From Bacteroidales bacterium (GTDB lineage Bacteria; Bacteroidota; Bacteroidia; Bacteroidales; JAGONC01): 61,378 bases of DNA. The notes below the pieces were generated by a model. It did not search any database, was not told where the DNA came from, and was given only the letters and a program-made list of their open reading frames with translations. The stretch covers positions 1-61,378 of the forward strand of contig JAQUQD010000008.1 in NCBI GenBank assembly GCA_028716265.1. The letters are read 5' to 3'. This document shows positions 7,078 through 15,151 of the stretch, piece by piece. The translations under genes were made by a program, and so were the position numbers. Each line of letters starts with the position of its first letter. Within the stretch, counting starts at the first letter, position 1.

Positions 7078-9426
7078 TTAGAACCTGTACCCCACCTCCA
7101 CTTTCCACCATCTCCCCTCCTGCGGATAGGGGAACACCGTACTACCTCCCTGGGTGTAGGAAGTGCCTAAAAGATTGCAGATTCTCACATCCAGAGAAAA
7201 GCCTTTCAATTTCTCCGCCCTGAAGCCGGTATTGATCAGAAAGACCGGATCCACCTCGTTTTCAGGATCGCTGAATGGATCCCCGTCAAGATAGGTGTTC
7301 ATCACGGGGGAAAGCTGCGGTCCGATATACTGAAGCGTAATATTGAACCACAGGTTCCTGTATTTCTTATAGACGGGATTGAAATCAAAAAGCAAGTTTC
7401 CCTGCCATCCGGGTATGTTGTGGATCCGGTTTCCTGTCACTCCGTAATCCTCCGCGTCAAGGGCATGCTGCCATGTGACGTTGGCATGAATGCGCATCGG
7501 ATCAAGAACATATTTTACGCTGCCTTCCACACCGACCGACTCCAGCCGGCCGGCGTTACGGTAACGCGGTTCATCGCCAGTGGCCTCGGGATCACGGTAA
7601 ATAAAATCCTTCAGGTAATTGTAAAACACGTTCCCCTCCAGTTCCAGCTTGTTGTCAAGGGTGCTCAGATCGGCCGTCAGCTGCAGTGAGGTAAGATGCT
7701 CCGGCAGCAGGTTCTCCGAACCCTTGTAGCTCGGCAGCGAATTGTAGCGGTACCAGTAAGGGGCATCTACGAACGACTGGGCAAACGATGCTTTCAGGGC
7801 AAACGTTTCAGCAGGCAGATAGATGACGGATAACCGGGGACTGAAATTGGTCACCTGGCTCCCTTTGTGCCGCTGTTTGTAATCATATCGTCCGCCCATG
7901 TTCAGGATGAACTGCCGGCCCAGCCGTTGCTTCACCTGGATAAAGCCTGAATAGATCGTTTCGGTGCCCCTTTCCAGAACAGGTTTTGCATCGGAGTCAA
8001 CCATGGTATCCACTTCACCGCCATCCCCTATCAGGTAATAACTATCATAAAGATCCATTCCATCCAGCTGAAAACCGGCCAGGACATTCCCCTCTCCGAC
8101 CTGCTTAAGCGTATAATCCTTTCTTGCCTGGAGGGTGCCCCCGAAGCTGTATTCATTCCAGCTCACCCGGCCTGCCCTGCCCAGCGATGGATCGGTGACG
8201 ACAATGACATTGATGTTGTTCAGATCAAGGTTGACATTGCCCATGATCTCCCAGCCTCCCTTCAGGCTGCGGTCATACTTCACCTCGCTGTGGGCAGATC
8301 CTGAGCCTAAACCGGGTCCGGCCCCGTTGATGGTCCGGTATTCATCATAATCGTATGTCTCACCTGTGAGCCCGCTACCTGAAAATGGTTCCACCAGTTT
8401 GGCGTACCTCACATTCCCAAGAATGGACAGATAGTTTGAATGAAAGGAGAATCCAGCATCATAGGCAGGTTTGTCCTTGAAAGCACTCACATGGGCATAT
8501 CCGTCCACCGGATGGGGAGAATGATCTTCTTCGGCAGGGATATACACTTCCTCTCCCTCCGACCGGTAATAGTTCCCCCAGACCACCAGGTCGTTCTGGC
8601 GGTCAAACTGTCTGCCGTAAAGCAACGAGCCTTTTACCTGGCCGAAATTCCCCAGACCTGCAACAAGGGAGCATCCGCTCACATCCTGCCCTCTTTTGGA
8701 AATGATATTGATCACGGAGGTGAGTGCCACATTACCGTAGAGGGAGGAGGCCGGCCCCCGAAGCACCTCGATCTGTTTGATCTTTTCCAGGGAGATGCTG
8801 TAATCAGGATTTGCTTCGGAGTACGCCCGGGAGTTAAGCCGGTGCCCATCCAGCATGACAAGGATCTTTTGCTGGGAAGAGCCATACACTCCCCGCATGG
8901 CAATATTCAGTTCATTCTGGTCCTCCACGGCCGTTATGCCCGGTACGTAAAATGCGAGTAATTCCTTCAGGTTGCGGGCTCCACTGGTAACGATCATCTC
9001 CGCGGTGATCACGGTGACCGGAACCGGAGATTCCTTCAGGGATTCCACCTGTTTGGATGCGGTCACCAGACTGATGACCGGCTTCCGCAACGACTCCACG
9101 ATCTGTACGTACCGGGGCGGATCAAACAAGAGGTTCGGCGTATAGAACGGATCCTGCTGGAGAATCTCTTCGATCATGGAACGCGAAGTGACAATATCAT
9201 CCTTGGCCATATAGGACAGAGCCAACAGACGGTATGCCTGGATCTGTTCATCGGATGAAAATCCACTCTCCAGGCAGGGTTCGATCAGACTGATCAACGC
9301 CTCAAACCGGCCCGTCTCATACAACTTCCGTCCTTCTTCCAGCACGATCTGACCACACTCGTTCTGCGACCACAGAACCGGCGGTAATAACATTCCAATG
9401 ATGATGATCAGCAGGGAAATCCTCAT
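7078..9426 (-). CDS. TonB-dependent outer-membrane receptor with N-terminal TPR-like region
   Basis: The 782-residue protein takes up a ligand across the outer membrane using TonB energy. A signal peptide (about 1-20) is followed by an unusual helical, tetratricopeptide-like region (about 25-110) instead of the carboxypeptidase-like domain common in Bacteroidota receptors. The plug domain (about 130-240) shows PVPVTVITAEMI, then NIAMRGVYG and LDGHRLNSRAYSE, then IEVLRGPASSLYG, all standard plug signatures. The rest is a 22-strand barrel ending in an aromatic residue (VEVGYRF). No SusD-like partner lies beside it. The substrate is unknown; the plug is of the colicin I/vitamin B12 type. It is divergent from the sulfatase-like gene; a TACCTTTA box on its strand at 9460-9467 may be its -7 element. 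Confidence 0.92.
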   Translation of the reverse strand: MRISLLIIIIGMLLPPVLWSQNECGQIVLEEGRKLYETGRFEALISLIEPCLESGFSSDEQIQAYRLLALSYMAKDDIVTSRSMIEEILQQDPFYTPNLLFDPPRYVQIVESLRKPVISLVTASKQVESLKESPVPVTVITAEMIVTSGARNLKELLAFYVPGITAVEDQNELNIAMRGVYGSSQQKILVMLDGHRLNSRAYSEANPDYSISLEKIKQIEVLRGPASSLYGNVALTSVINIISKRGQDVSGCSLVAGLGNFGQVKGSLLYGRQFDRQNDLVVWGNYYRSEGEEVYIPAEEDHSPHPVDGYAHVSAFKDKPAYDAGFSFHSNYLSILGNVRYAKLVEPFSGSGLTGETYDYDEYRTINGAGPGLGSGSAHSEVKYDRSLKGGWEIMGNVNLDLNNINVIVVTDPSLGRAGRVSWNEYSFGGTLQARKDYTLKQVGEGNVLAGFQLDGMDLYDSYYLIGDGGEVDTMVDSDAKPVLERGTETIYSGFIQVKQRLGRQFILNMGGRYDYKQRHKGSQVTNFSPRLSVIYLPAETFALKASFAQSFVDAPYWYRYNSLPSYKGSENLLPEHLTSLQLTADLSTLDNKLELEGNVFYNYLKDFIYRDPEATGDEPRYRNAGRLESVGVEGSVKYVLDPMRIHANVTWQHALDAEDYGVTGNRIHNIPGWQGNLLFDFNPVYKKYRNLWFNITLQYIGPQLSPVMNTYLDGDPFSDPENEVDPVFLINTGFRAEKLKGFSLDVRICNLLGTSYTQGGSTVFPYPQEGRWWKVEVGYRF

Positions 9427-9489
9427 ACGATCTGATTAATCCTGTATGATTTCAGCACTTAAAGGTATGAAATTCATCCATCCAGTTCT

Positions 9490-9497
9490 TATCTTTG
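9490..9497 (+). promoter_or_regulatory. Candidate -7 element for the sulfatase-like gene
   Basis: TATCTTTG matches TAnnTTTG. It overlaps a possible TTG start at 9495, which argues that translation begins at the ATG at 9537 instead. No clear -33 element was found. Confidence 0.45.
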
Positions 9498-9536
9498 TCT
9501 GCGATTAAATTTACTCATTTACTTTTAGCACATATC

Positions 9537-10976
9537 ATGGCTGACCGGATCCGGAAAGAAATACTCCTGTTCTTTTTTATTTTCACTGCATTATGTCATT
9601 CGGTAGCACAGACCATGGGTACCGGATTGCAGCCCAACATCATCCTTATTCTCGCCGATGACCTTGGATACGATGATATAGGATGCTTTGGCTCCGGCGA
9701 TATCCGGACTCCCCATCTTGATCAGCTGGCCGCGGGGGGAGCACGTTTCACCGGCTATTATGCACCGCACGGGTCAGGGGAGGCCTCCAGGGCCGCAATC
9801 CTTACCGGACGCTATGCTCCCCGGCTGAACCACGGTAAAGGATTGCCCGCGTCCACCCCGGATTCGCAGTCCGGACTGGATCCTGCCACGGAGATCACCC
9901 TCTCCCGGCTGCTGAAAACAAAGGGATATGCCACAGGGATGATCGGCTCCTGGCAGCTTGGACATCGTGCCGGATTCCTTCCTGTAAACCATGGCTTCGA
10001 TCATTTCCTTGGGATACCCTATTCCCATGACCTGGGACCAGAACGCCGTGGTGGAACGGGTTCACTGGAATATCCTGAAATTCCACTGATCCGCGACACC
10101 CTGACCGTCAAGCATTGCACCAGCCAGGACCTGGCCGGATTGCCTGCCCTGTTCCGTCGGGAAGCCTGCCGTTTCATACGGGATGCCGTCCGACAGGATA
10201 AACCCTTTTACCTCTTCTACTCATCTGTTGAAACACATATCCCATGGTTCGTCCCACCGGGATTTGATGAAGCAGGACCTGCAGGTCCCTTTAGCAACGC
10301 CGTCATGTATCTGGACCAGACGGTGGGAGCCATCCTGACCACAGTGAAGGAGCTGGGCATCGAACGAAACACGATCATCGTCTTTTCCTCAGGCAACGGC
10401 CCGCAGATAAGTCGCTGTGAAGAACTGGAAGCCAGCTACGGTAAATATGCCCGGGTGGACACCACCCGTACGCGTCAATTCAGAGGAGGAAAAGGTCAGT
10501 CAAGATACGAGGGAGGCACGCGCGTTCCATGCATTCTCAGCTGGCCCGGAACAGTTCCCGGTAAAACGAAGATCAGTGCGATCACATCCGGCCTGGACCT
10601 GCTGCCGACATTCACCACAGCGGCAGGCGTGGCATTGCCCGCCGGGAGAATCGTTGACGGGAAAGATCTCTTGCCCCTGCTGACAGGCAGACAAAAAGAC
10701 CCGCCACATCTGCTTTTCTTCGGCTTTGAGCCGGATGGAATGCTGATGAGTGTCAGGTACAAGAACTGGAAACTGGCTGTTCCTTCCAGGCCATCCCCGG
10801 GAGCAGCCGAACTGGGAGAATATGAACTTTACCAGCTCGATACGGATCCGCAGGAACGCGTTGACGTTTCTGCAAAGTTCCCTGAAATCGTTGATCAACT
10901 GAGACAATTCGGGGAAAAGGCCAGAATAGCCATCAGAGATAGTACCCGAATGCCCCAAAAGAATTTCATCGAATAA
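9537..10976 (+). CDS. Sulfatase-fold protein lacking catalytic residues (probable pseudoenzyme)
   Basis: This secreted protein has the arylsulfatase fold: signal peptide (about 1-22), metal-site LADDLGYDD, HGFDHFLGIPYS, a late RGGKGQ...YEGGTRVP segment and a normal C-terminal domain. Key residues are changed. The formylglycine motif (C/S-x-P-x-R) reads G-E-A-S-R, with Gly at residue 81 in place of the essential Cys or Ser. The usual G-K-W-H-L-G reads G-S-W-Q-L-G at 137-142, losing the catalytic Lys and His. The usual D-N-G reads G-N-G at 286-288. The frame is intact over 479 residues, so it is maintained rather than decaying. Sulfate ester hydrolysis by the known mechanism should not be possible. 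It may bind sulfated ligands. The start is ATG 9537, not the upstream TTG at 9495. Confidence 0.85.
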   Translation: MADRIRKEILLFFFIFTALCHSVAQTMGTGLQPNIILILADDLGYDDIGCFGSGDIRTPHLDQLAAGGARFTGYYAPHGSGEASRAAILTGRYAPRLNHGKGLPASTPDSQSGLDPATEITLSRLLKTKGYATGMIGSWQLGHRAGFLPVNHGFDHFLGIPYSHDLGPERRGGTGSLEYPEIPLIRDTLTVKHCTSQDLAGLPALFRREACRFIRDAVRQDKPFYLFYSSVETHIPWFVPPGFDEAGPAGPFSNAVMYLDQTVGAILTTVKELGIERNTIIVFSSGNGPQISRCEELEASYGKYARVDTTRTRQFRGGKGQSRYEGGTRVPCILSWPGTVPGKTKISAITSGLDLLPTFTTAAGVALPAGRIVDGKDLLPLLTGRQKDPPHLLFFGFEPDGMLMSVRYKNWKLAVPSRPSPGAAELGEYELYQLDTDPQERVDVSAKFPEIVDQLRQFGEKARIAIRDSTRMPQKNFIE

Positions 10977-10998
10977 CCTGCAGGTTCTGATTTCACCT

Positions 10999-11006
10999 TA
11001 TATTTG
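10999..11006 (+). promoter_or_regulatory. Candidate -7 element for the universal stress protein gene
   Basis: TATATTTG matches TAnnTTTG, lying 36 bases before the ATG at 11042 and after the sulfatase-like stop. The -33 element is not clear. Confidence 0.45.
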
Positions 11007-11041
11007 CCCTGATTAAGTCATAACGTACAAAAACTCCATAT

Positions 11042-11896
11042 ATGAGCACAAAACCAAAAGGTCTGATCCTTGTCCCGACCGACTTTTCCGAAACCTGCCA
11101 GAAAGCCATCGAGTATGCTGCAGATATGGCAATAAAGATGAATTTCAGCATCACACTGCTGCATGTGATCACTTCCAGAACGAAAGCCCTGTTGAAAAAA
11201 GAAAACAAAGGACTGGAAAAGATCATCGAACAGCTGGAAGCTTTAAAAAAAGGCGTTGAAAAAAGGTACAAGATCCATGTAACGTATACGGCGCGGGAGG
11301 GAAGCATCTTTGATGTGATCAACCGCGTGGCGGATGACATCAAGGCCAACCTGATGGTTTTAGGGACCCATGGGAAAAAAGGCCTTCAGTACCTGCTGGG
11401 TAGCTATGCCTTTAAAGTGGTTTCACAGTCACCGGTTGTCGTGGTCGTCATTCAGCAGAACTCTCCCCTGTCAACGTACCGGAAAGTCGTTTTCCCGGTG
11501 AACAATTTCATTGAATCCAGGCAACAGACGCAGCATGCGGTCGGGTTGAGCCGGGTGATGGGATACAAGATCCTGATCTACAAGCAACTGGCGACGGAGG
11601 TGCTGGCAAAGAACCAGCTGAAGATCGTCACCAGCCAGATTACCGACGAGTTTGAAAAAAATAACATTCCCTATGAGATCCATGCTGCGGATAAAGAAAC
11701 GCAATACGAGCAGCAACTCATCAATTTTGCCGTCATGCAAGATGCTGACGCCATCGTGATGATGACCGACAGCCGCCCCGATCACCCGGATTTCCACAAC
11801 AGCAGCTGGAGCGAAAGACTGATCTTCAATGAGGCTGCAATACCTGTGATCTGTATCAATCCGGTCTATTACGGGCATTTTTACTTCGGGGCGTGA
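11042..11896 (+). CDS. Universal stress protein, two Usp domains
   Basis: The 284-residue cytoplasmic protein is a tandem Usp. The first domain (about 1-140) begins with the family strand ILVPTDFSE and carries the nucleotide-binding pattern G-T-H-G-K-K-G, nine residues, then G-S near residues 103-121. The second domain (about 148-280) keeps the fold but has lost a clear nucleotide motif: the equivalent region reads MMTDSRPDHPD. Tandem proteins with one binding and one degenerate domain are common. Role in stress survival is known for the family; the signal here is unknown. It overlaps the next gene by one base (TGATG), so the two are probably co-translated. Confidence 0.88.
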   Translation: MSTKPKGLILVPTDFSETCQKAIEYAADMAIKMNFSITLLHVITSRTKALLKKENKGLEKIIEQLEALKKGVEKRYKIHVTYTAREGSIFDVINRVADDIKANLMVLGTHGKKGLQYLLGSYAFKVVSQSPVVVVVIQQNSPLSTYRKVVFPVNNFIESRQQTQHAVGLSRVMGYKILIYKQLATEVLAKNQLKIVTSQITDEFEKNNIPYEIHAADKETQYEQQLINFAVMQDADAIVMMTDSRPDHPDFHNSSWSERLIFNEAAIPVICINPVYYGHFYFGA

Positions 11897-12303
11897 TGTG
11901 GCTTTCAAAAGAGAACATAGCCCGGTTCGAGGTTCGGATCGGTGATATCAATTATGGGGGGCACCTGGGCAACGATGCAGCCCTGCTCCTGTTTCAGGAT
12001 GCCCGCATCCGCTTTCTCGAATCCATCGGTTTTTCGGAAAAACATATCGGTGACAAGGCGGGGATCATCCTGAGCGAGGCCCATGTCTATTTCAGGAAGG
12101 AGATCTTTCTGCACGATGAACTCCTGGCGGATGTCGCCGTTACTGAGGTAACTACGTCCTCCTTTGAGCTGAAGTATTCCATAAAACGAACCGGGGATGG
12201 TGCGGAAGTGCTGAATGGCAGTACCCGGCTGATCGCCTTTGATTATGAGCGCAAGAAGGTGACCCGCCTGCCGGAGGCCTTCCTCACGGCAATCCGCCGA
12301 TGA
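11896..12303 (+). CDS. Hotdog-fold acyl-CoA thioesterase, 4-hydroxybenzoyl-CoA type
   Basis: A 135-residue single hotdog domain that probably hydrolyses acyl-CoA thioesters. The motif near the N-terminus, GDINYGGHLGNDA, replaces the usual D-x-D-x-x-G-H-V-N-N with N-Y-G-G-H-L-G-N-D; the Gly-His-Leu-Gly-Asn-Asp pattern is seen in a well-defined subset of YbgC-like proteins. The central helix and the strand with VYFRKEIFLHDEL follow. ATG at 11896 overlaps the stop of the stress protein gene; a GTG one codon earlier is also possible. Its 3' end overlaps the convergent lipid kinase gene by 20 bases. The natural substrate cannot be inferred. Confidence 0.82.
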   Translation: MWLSKENIARFEVRIGDINYGGHLGNDAALLLFQDARIRFLESIGFSEKHIGDKAGIILSEAHVYFRKEIFLHDELLADVAVTEVTTSSFELKYSIKRTGDGAEVLNGSTRLIAFDYERKKVTRLPEAFLTAIRR

Positions 12304-13225
12304 TGACTTTCAGACTCCTGGGTATCACCTCGAATTTGAAAGGACTATGGCCCAGTGATTCTCCGTCGGCTTCCAGGAACATCTTACGCGCCGACGTCAC
12401 AGACACGGTCTTCCCCTTGTAGGTGCTGACTTGAGGTATCTTCACAAAGGAGCCGTCGTACAGTTTTTTGACATTCCGGATGATCGTGAAGCGACCCACC
12501 TTATTGATGACCGTCACATCCAGCAATCCATCGGCAGGGTCAGCAAAAGGCAGTTGCATCATTCCTCCGCCATTATACTTGCAGATCCCCACATTCATGC
12601 TGAACACATCCCCGCGGACCTTCTGATCATCAATCGTGATCTCGTAATGCACATTTTGAAAGGAGAAAAGGCTGGTAAAAATATTGAGCATGTATGAAAA
12701 AGGACCACCTTTTCCTTTTTCCTTCTGTTTATTGGTCTTTTCAGCCACCATGGCATCGTATCCCATCCCGGTCATATTCACAAAATACCTTTCCATCGGG
12801 TGATCCGAGTTGAAATAGTTCACTTTACCGACATCCTGAAGAAAGATCTTCTCATTCCGGATGACCTTGATGGCGCCCTTGTACTGGAAGGGAATGTGGA
12901 ACATGCGGGCCCAGTCGTTGCCTGTGCCCACAGGAATCATCCCCAGGGTTATTTCATCCGGTGAAAACCGCTGCTGCTCAAAAACACCATTGACCGTTTC
13001 ATTGAACGTACCATCCCCGCCCACCACGATGATCTTTTTAAATCCCGCCTCGACGTATTTCCTGGTAAGTTTTACGGCATGATCCCTGTGCTCGGTGAAC
13101 ACACTCTTGAAAGGTATGTCGTATTTCACCAGCAGGGAGGAGATCTGTTTCCAGTCTTTTTTCGTTTTTCGCCTTCCGGCGTTAGGATTTGCAATTACAA
13201 GCCATTCCTCCATAAGCTGTTCCAC
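12284..13225 (-). CDS. Diacylglycerol kinase family lipid kinase
   Basis: The 313-residue protein has the DAGK catalytic domain: N-terminal strand VIANPNAG, then the nucleotide-binding GGDGTFNETVNG near residue 75, then GTGNDWAR near residue 105. The C-terminal beta-rich domain includes GICKYNGGGM and the final LEADGES. Relatives include YegS, BmrU and DgkB, which phosphorylate diacylglycerol or related lipids at the membrane surface. ATG at 13225 lies inside the end of the upstream glycosyltransferase gene (overlap 31 bases); the ATG four codons later (13213) would still overlap. Co-transcription with the glycosyltransferase is likely. Confidence 0.88.
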   Translation of the reverse strand: MEQLMEEWLVIANPNAGRRKTKKDWKQISSLLVKYDIPFKSVFTEHRDHAVKLTRKYVEAGFKKIIVVGGDGTFNETVNGVFEQQRFSPDEITLGMIPVGTGNDWARMFHIPFQYKGAIKVIRNEKIFLQDVGKVNYFNSDHPMERYFVNMTGMGYDAMVAEKTNKQKEKGKGGPFSYMLNIFTSLFSFQNVHYEITIDDQKVRGDVFSMNVGICKYNGGGMMQLPFADPADGLLDVTVINKVGRFTIIRNVKKLYDGSFVKIPQVSTYKGKTVSVTSARKMFLEADGESLGHSPFKFEVIPRSLKVIIGGLP

Positions 13226-14001
13226 CTTTTGTTTGTACGGGGAGTCTTTCCCTTTTTTAGAGCGTGCAATTTAGCATATTTTATCATAACCGCATGCGCC
13301 GTGATGCCTGCAATGACAAATCCGTGAAATCCATCCAGAAATCCGAGACGGAAGAAGTAATCCCGGATGAAACGGAATCCTGGCTTTACGACCATCCGGA
13401 GCAGCTCAAACGAGGCACCCCGGCAGTACAGTTCCTCAGCGGCCAGCGTTGAATACCGGTCCGACTGAACGACATGTTCAGTGATGGAATAATAGGAGTA
13501 GTGCAGCAGGTTGCCTTTCAGCAGTTCGACCGTTGATCCCTCTGCCATGACCACTTCTTCATGAACCAGGTGATCCGACCAGGTCCCCTTGCTTTTATCA
13601 AAAAGCCTCAGCTTGATATCGGGGTACCATCCTCCGTGCCGGATCCATTTGCCGCAATAATTGGCCGAACGGCGAACGCGGTACCCGTCGTGGATACCCT
13701 GGTCCTTTACCCTCATCAGGTCTTTTTTTAAACATTCAGTCAGCGCCTCATCGGCATCCAGCGATAAGATATAAGGAAAGCCGGCCAGCGAGATGCCGTA
13801 GTTCTTCTGACTGGAATACCCGTCAAAAGCACGCTGGTAGAACCTGGTCTTATATTCCCTGCATATTTCCTGTGTGCGGTCGGTGGAAAAGGAATCCACG
13901 ACGATGATCTCATCAGCGATGCCCCAGAGTGATTCCAGGCAACGGGCGATGTTCCTTTCCTCATTGTGGGTTATAATGACCGCTGAAATTTGTATCGCCA
14001 T
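13195..14001 (-). CDS. Family 2 glycosyltransferase, WaaE/KdtX-like (LPS/LOS core)
   Basis: The 268-residue GT-A enzyme starts with SAVIITHNEERNIARCLESL, typical of family 2, and carries the metal-binding D-A-D at residues 82-84. The subfamily features DEIIVVDSFSTDRT near residue 30 and a C-terminal block, with a hydrophobic segment FVIAGITAHAVMIKYAKL, match the WaaE-like proteins that add a sugar to the inner core of lipopolysaccharide. It probably acts at the inner face of the cytoplasmic membrane. It overlaps the lipid kinase gene. The ATG at 14001 is directly followed by the family strand, so the start is secure. Confidence 0.87.
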   Translation of the reverse strand: MAIQISAVIITHNEERNIARCLESLWGIADEIIVVDSFSTDRTQEICREYKTRFYQRAFDGYSSQKNYGISLAGFPYILSLDADEALTECLKKDLMRVKDQGIHDGYRVRRSANYCGKWIRHGGWYPDIKLRLFDKSKGTWSDHLVHEEVVMAEGSTVELLKGNLLHYSYYSITEHVVQSDRYSTLAAEELYCRGASFELLRMVVKPGFRFIRDYFFRLGFLDGFHGFVIAGITAHAVMIKYAKLHALKKGKTPRTNKRWNSLWRNGL

Positions 14002-14163
14002 GCTGAGGGTATTAAGCTGTAAAGAACCTTTAAAAATAGATAAAAATATCCATATGCTTCTTATGACTGGTATAAATCCCGGGGCATCCCGGCAAATACA
14101 ATGGCTGGCCTCAAATTCCAGTGCAAGCCATGAGGTATTGATTCCTGATGACCTCTCCGCCTG

Positions 14164-14316
14164 GAGGCTGTGTCAAAATAAATGTTTTTTAATAAACCAT
14201 GGAGATCACTGAGGAATACAGAGAACACAGAGGACTGATAACGAGTTATTTAAACTCCGTGATCTCCGTGAATCCTCCGTGCACTCCGTGGTTAAATTGT
14301 ATTTTGACACACCCTC
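14164..14316. mobile_element. MITE-like palindromic element
   Basis: A 153-bp element with 17-bp terminal inverted repeats differing at one base: left 14164-14180 (GAGGCTGTGTCAAAATA), right 14300-14316. Inside, AACCATGGAG near 14195 pairs with CTCCGTGGTT ending at 14293 at nine of ten positions. The right arm holds four CTCCGTG repeats at 8-11 base spacing, and the left arm holds degenerate complements. It has no coding capacity and fills much of the 349-bp spacer 14002-14350. The rest of the spacer (14002-14163 and 14317-14350) shows no recognised feature. No target duplication could be defined with confidence. Confidence 0.6.
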
Positions 14317-14350
14317 TTAGGGGAGGGGTCAGATTTATTGCCTATATCGG

Positions 14351-15151
14351 TTAATCCGATATCTCTATCTGAAACCTGTCCCAATCCTGTCCGAAGGCAA
14401 AATGTTCCCTCACGTAACTCAGTTCCCTGTACGACAGGGTGGCTGTCAGCATGGCTTCCTTATACGGTTCAGCAGCGGCTACCGGATTGCCAAGGGGGTC
14501 AAACACGGCCGTGTCGCCCGAGAAGTTCAGTCCTTTCGGATCCCTCCCCACCCGGTTGACGCCTGCGGCATAGGCTATGTTTTCGATTGCCCGGGATGCC
14601 AGGAAAATGTTCCATGCGTTCCTGCGGGCATCCGGCCAGCTGGCAACATCGATCAGCACATCATACGCATATCCCCCATCCAGCATGTGGTTCTTGCACC
14701 ACACAGGGAACCGCAGGTCATAACAGATCAGTGGCCGGAACTTCCAGCCTCTGGTTTCAAACACGGGAGCCGAATCTCCCCTTGAGAACCGAAGGTGCTC
14801 GCCGCCAAAGGTGAACAGGTGCCGCTTGTCATAGAAATCCCAGTGTCCGTCGGGCTTCATCCATATCATGCGATTGACGTACCGTCCGTCTTCGATGACA
14901 ATGAGGCTCCCGGTGACCACCGCCTGGTAACGAACGCTCTGTTCCTTCAGCCACTGCATGGTGGGACCGTCCATCGTTTCCGCGTATTCCTCAGGTTCCA
15001 CCACGAATGCCGTGGTGAACATTTCCGGCAGTACGATGACGTCGGTCTGGCTGGGGATCTGCTGAAGTTTTTTGGAAAACCGGTGCAGGTTGGTTTGCTT
15101 ATCCTCCCAGGCCAGGTCAGCCTGAAACATGGTAAGTGTTATATCTTGCAT
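14351..15151 (-). CDS. Omega-amidase, nitrilase superfamily (YafV/NIT2-like)
   Basis: The 266-residue cytoplasmic hydrolase has the nitrilase triad: Glu43 (LPEMF), Lys109 (YDKRHLF) and Cys143 (ICYDLRFPVW). The WDFYDKRHLFTFGGE sequence and the CYDLRFPVW motif are those of the YafV/NIT2 omega-amidases, which hydrolyse 2-oxoglutaramate and 2-oxosuccinamate to oxoacid and ammonia. It overlaps the upstream aminotransferase gene by 13 bases. This fits the glutamine transaminase/omega-amidase pathway: the transaminase uses glutamine as amino donor and the amidase removes its product, pulling the reaction forward. The pairing is inference from context and family; the fold and triad are clear. Confidence 0.88.
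   Translation of the reverse strand: MQDITLTMFQADLAWEDKQTNLHRFSKKLQQIPSQTDVIVLPEMFTTAFVVEPEEYAETMDGPTMQWLKEQSVRYQAVVTGSLIVIEDGRYVNRMIWMKPDGHWDFYDKRHLFTFGGEHLRFSRGDSAPVFETRGWKFRPLICYDLRFPVWCKNHMLDGGYAYDVLIDVASWPDARRNAWNIFLASRAIENIAYAAGVNRVGRDPKGLNFSGDTAVFDPLGNPVAAAEPYKEAMLTATLSYRELSYVREHFAFGQDWDRFQIEISD

Noticed and set aside
7014-7080. Another possible oligomer array after the ATPase remnant
   Set aside because: Words such as CCGTTTT and CCGTTAG recur, but with no stable period or inverted arm, so it was not counted among the elements.
9537-10976. Sulfatase motif loss as a sequencing error
   Set aside because: The changes are at three distant motifs, the frame is open throughout, and no single base correction restores Cys, Lys, His and Asp together.
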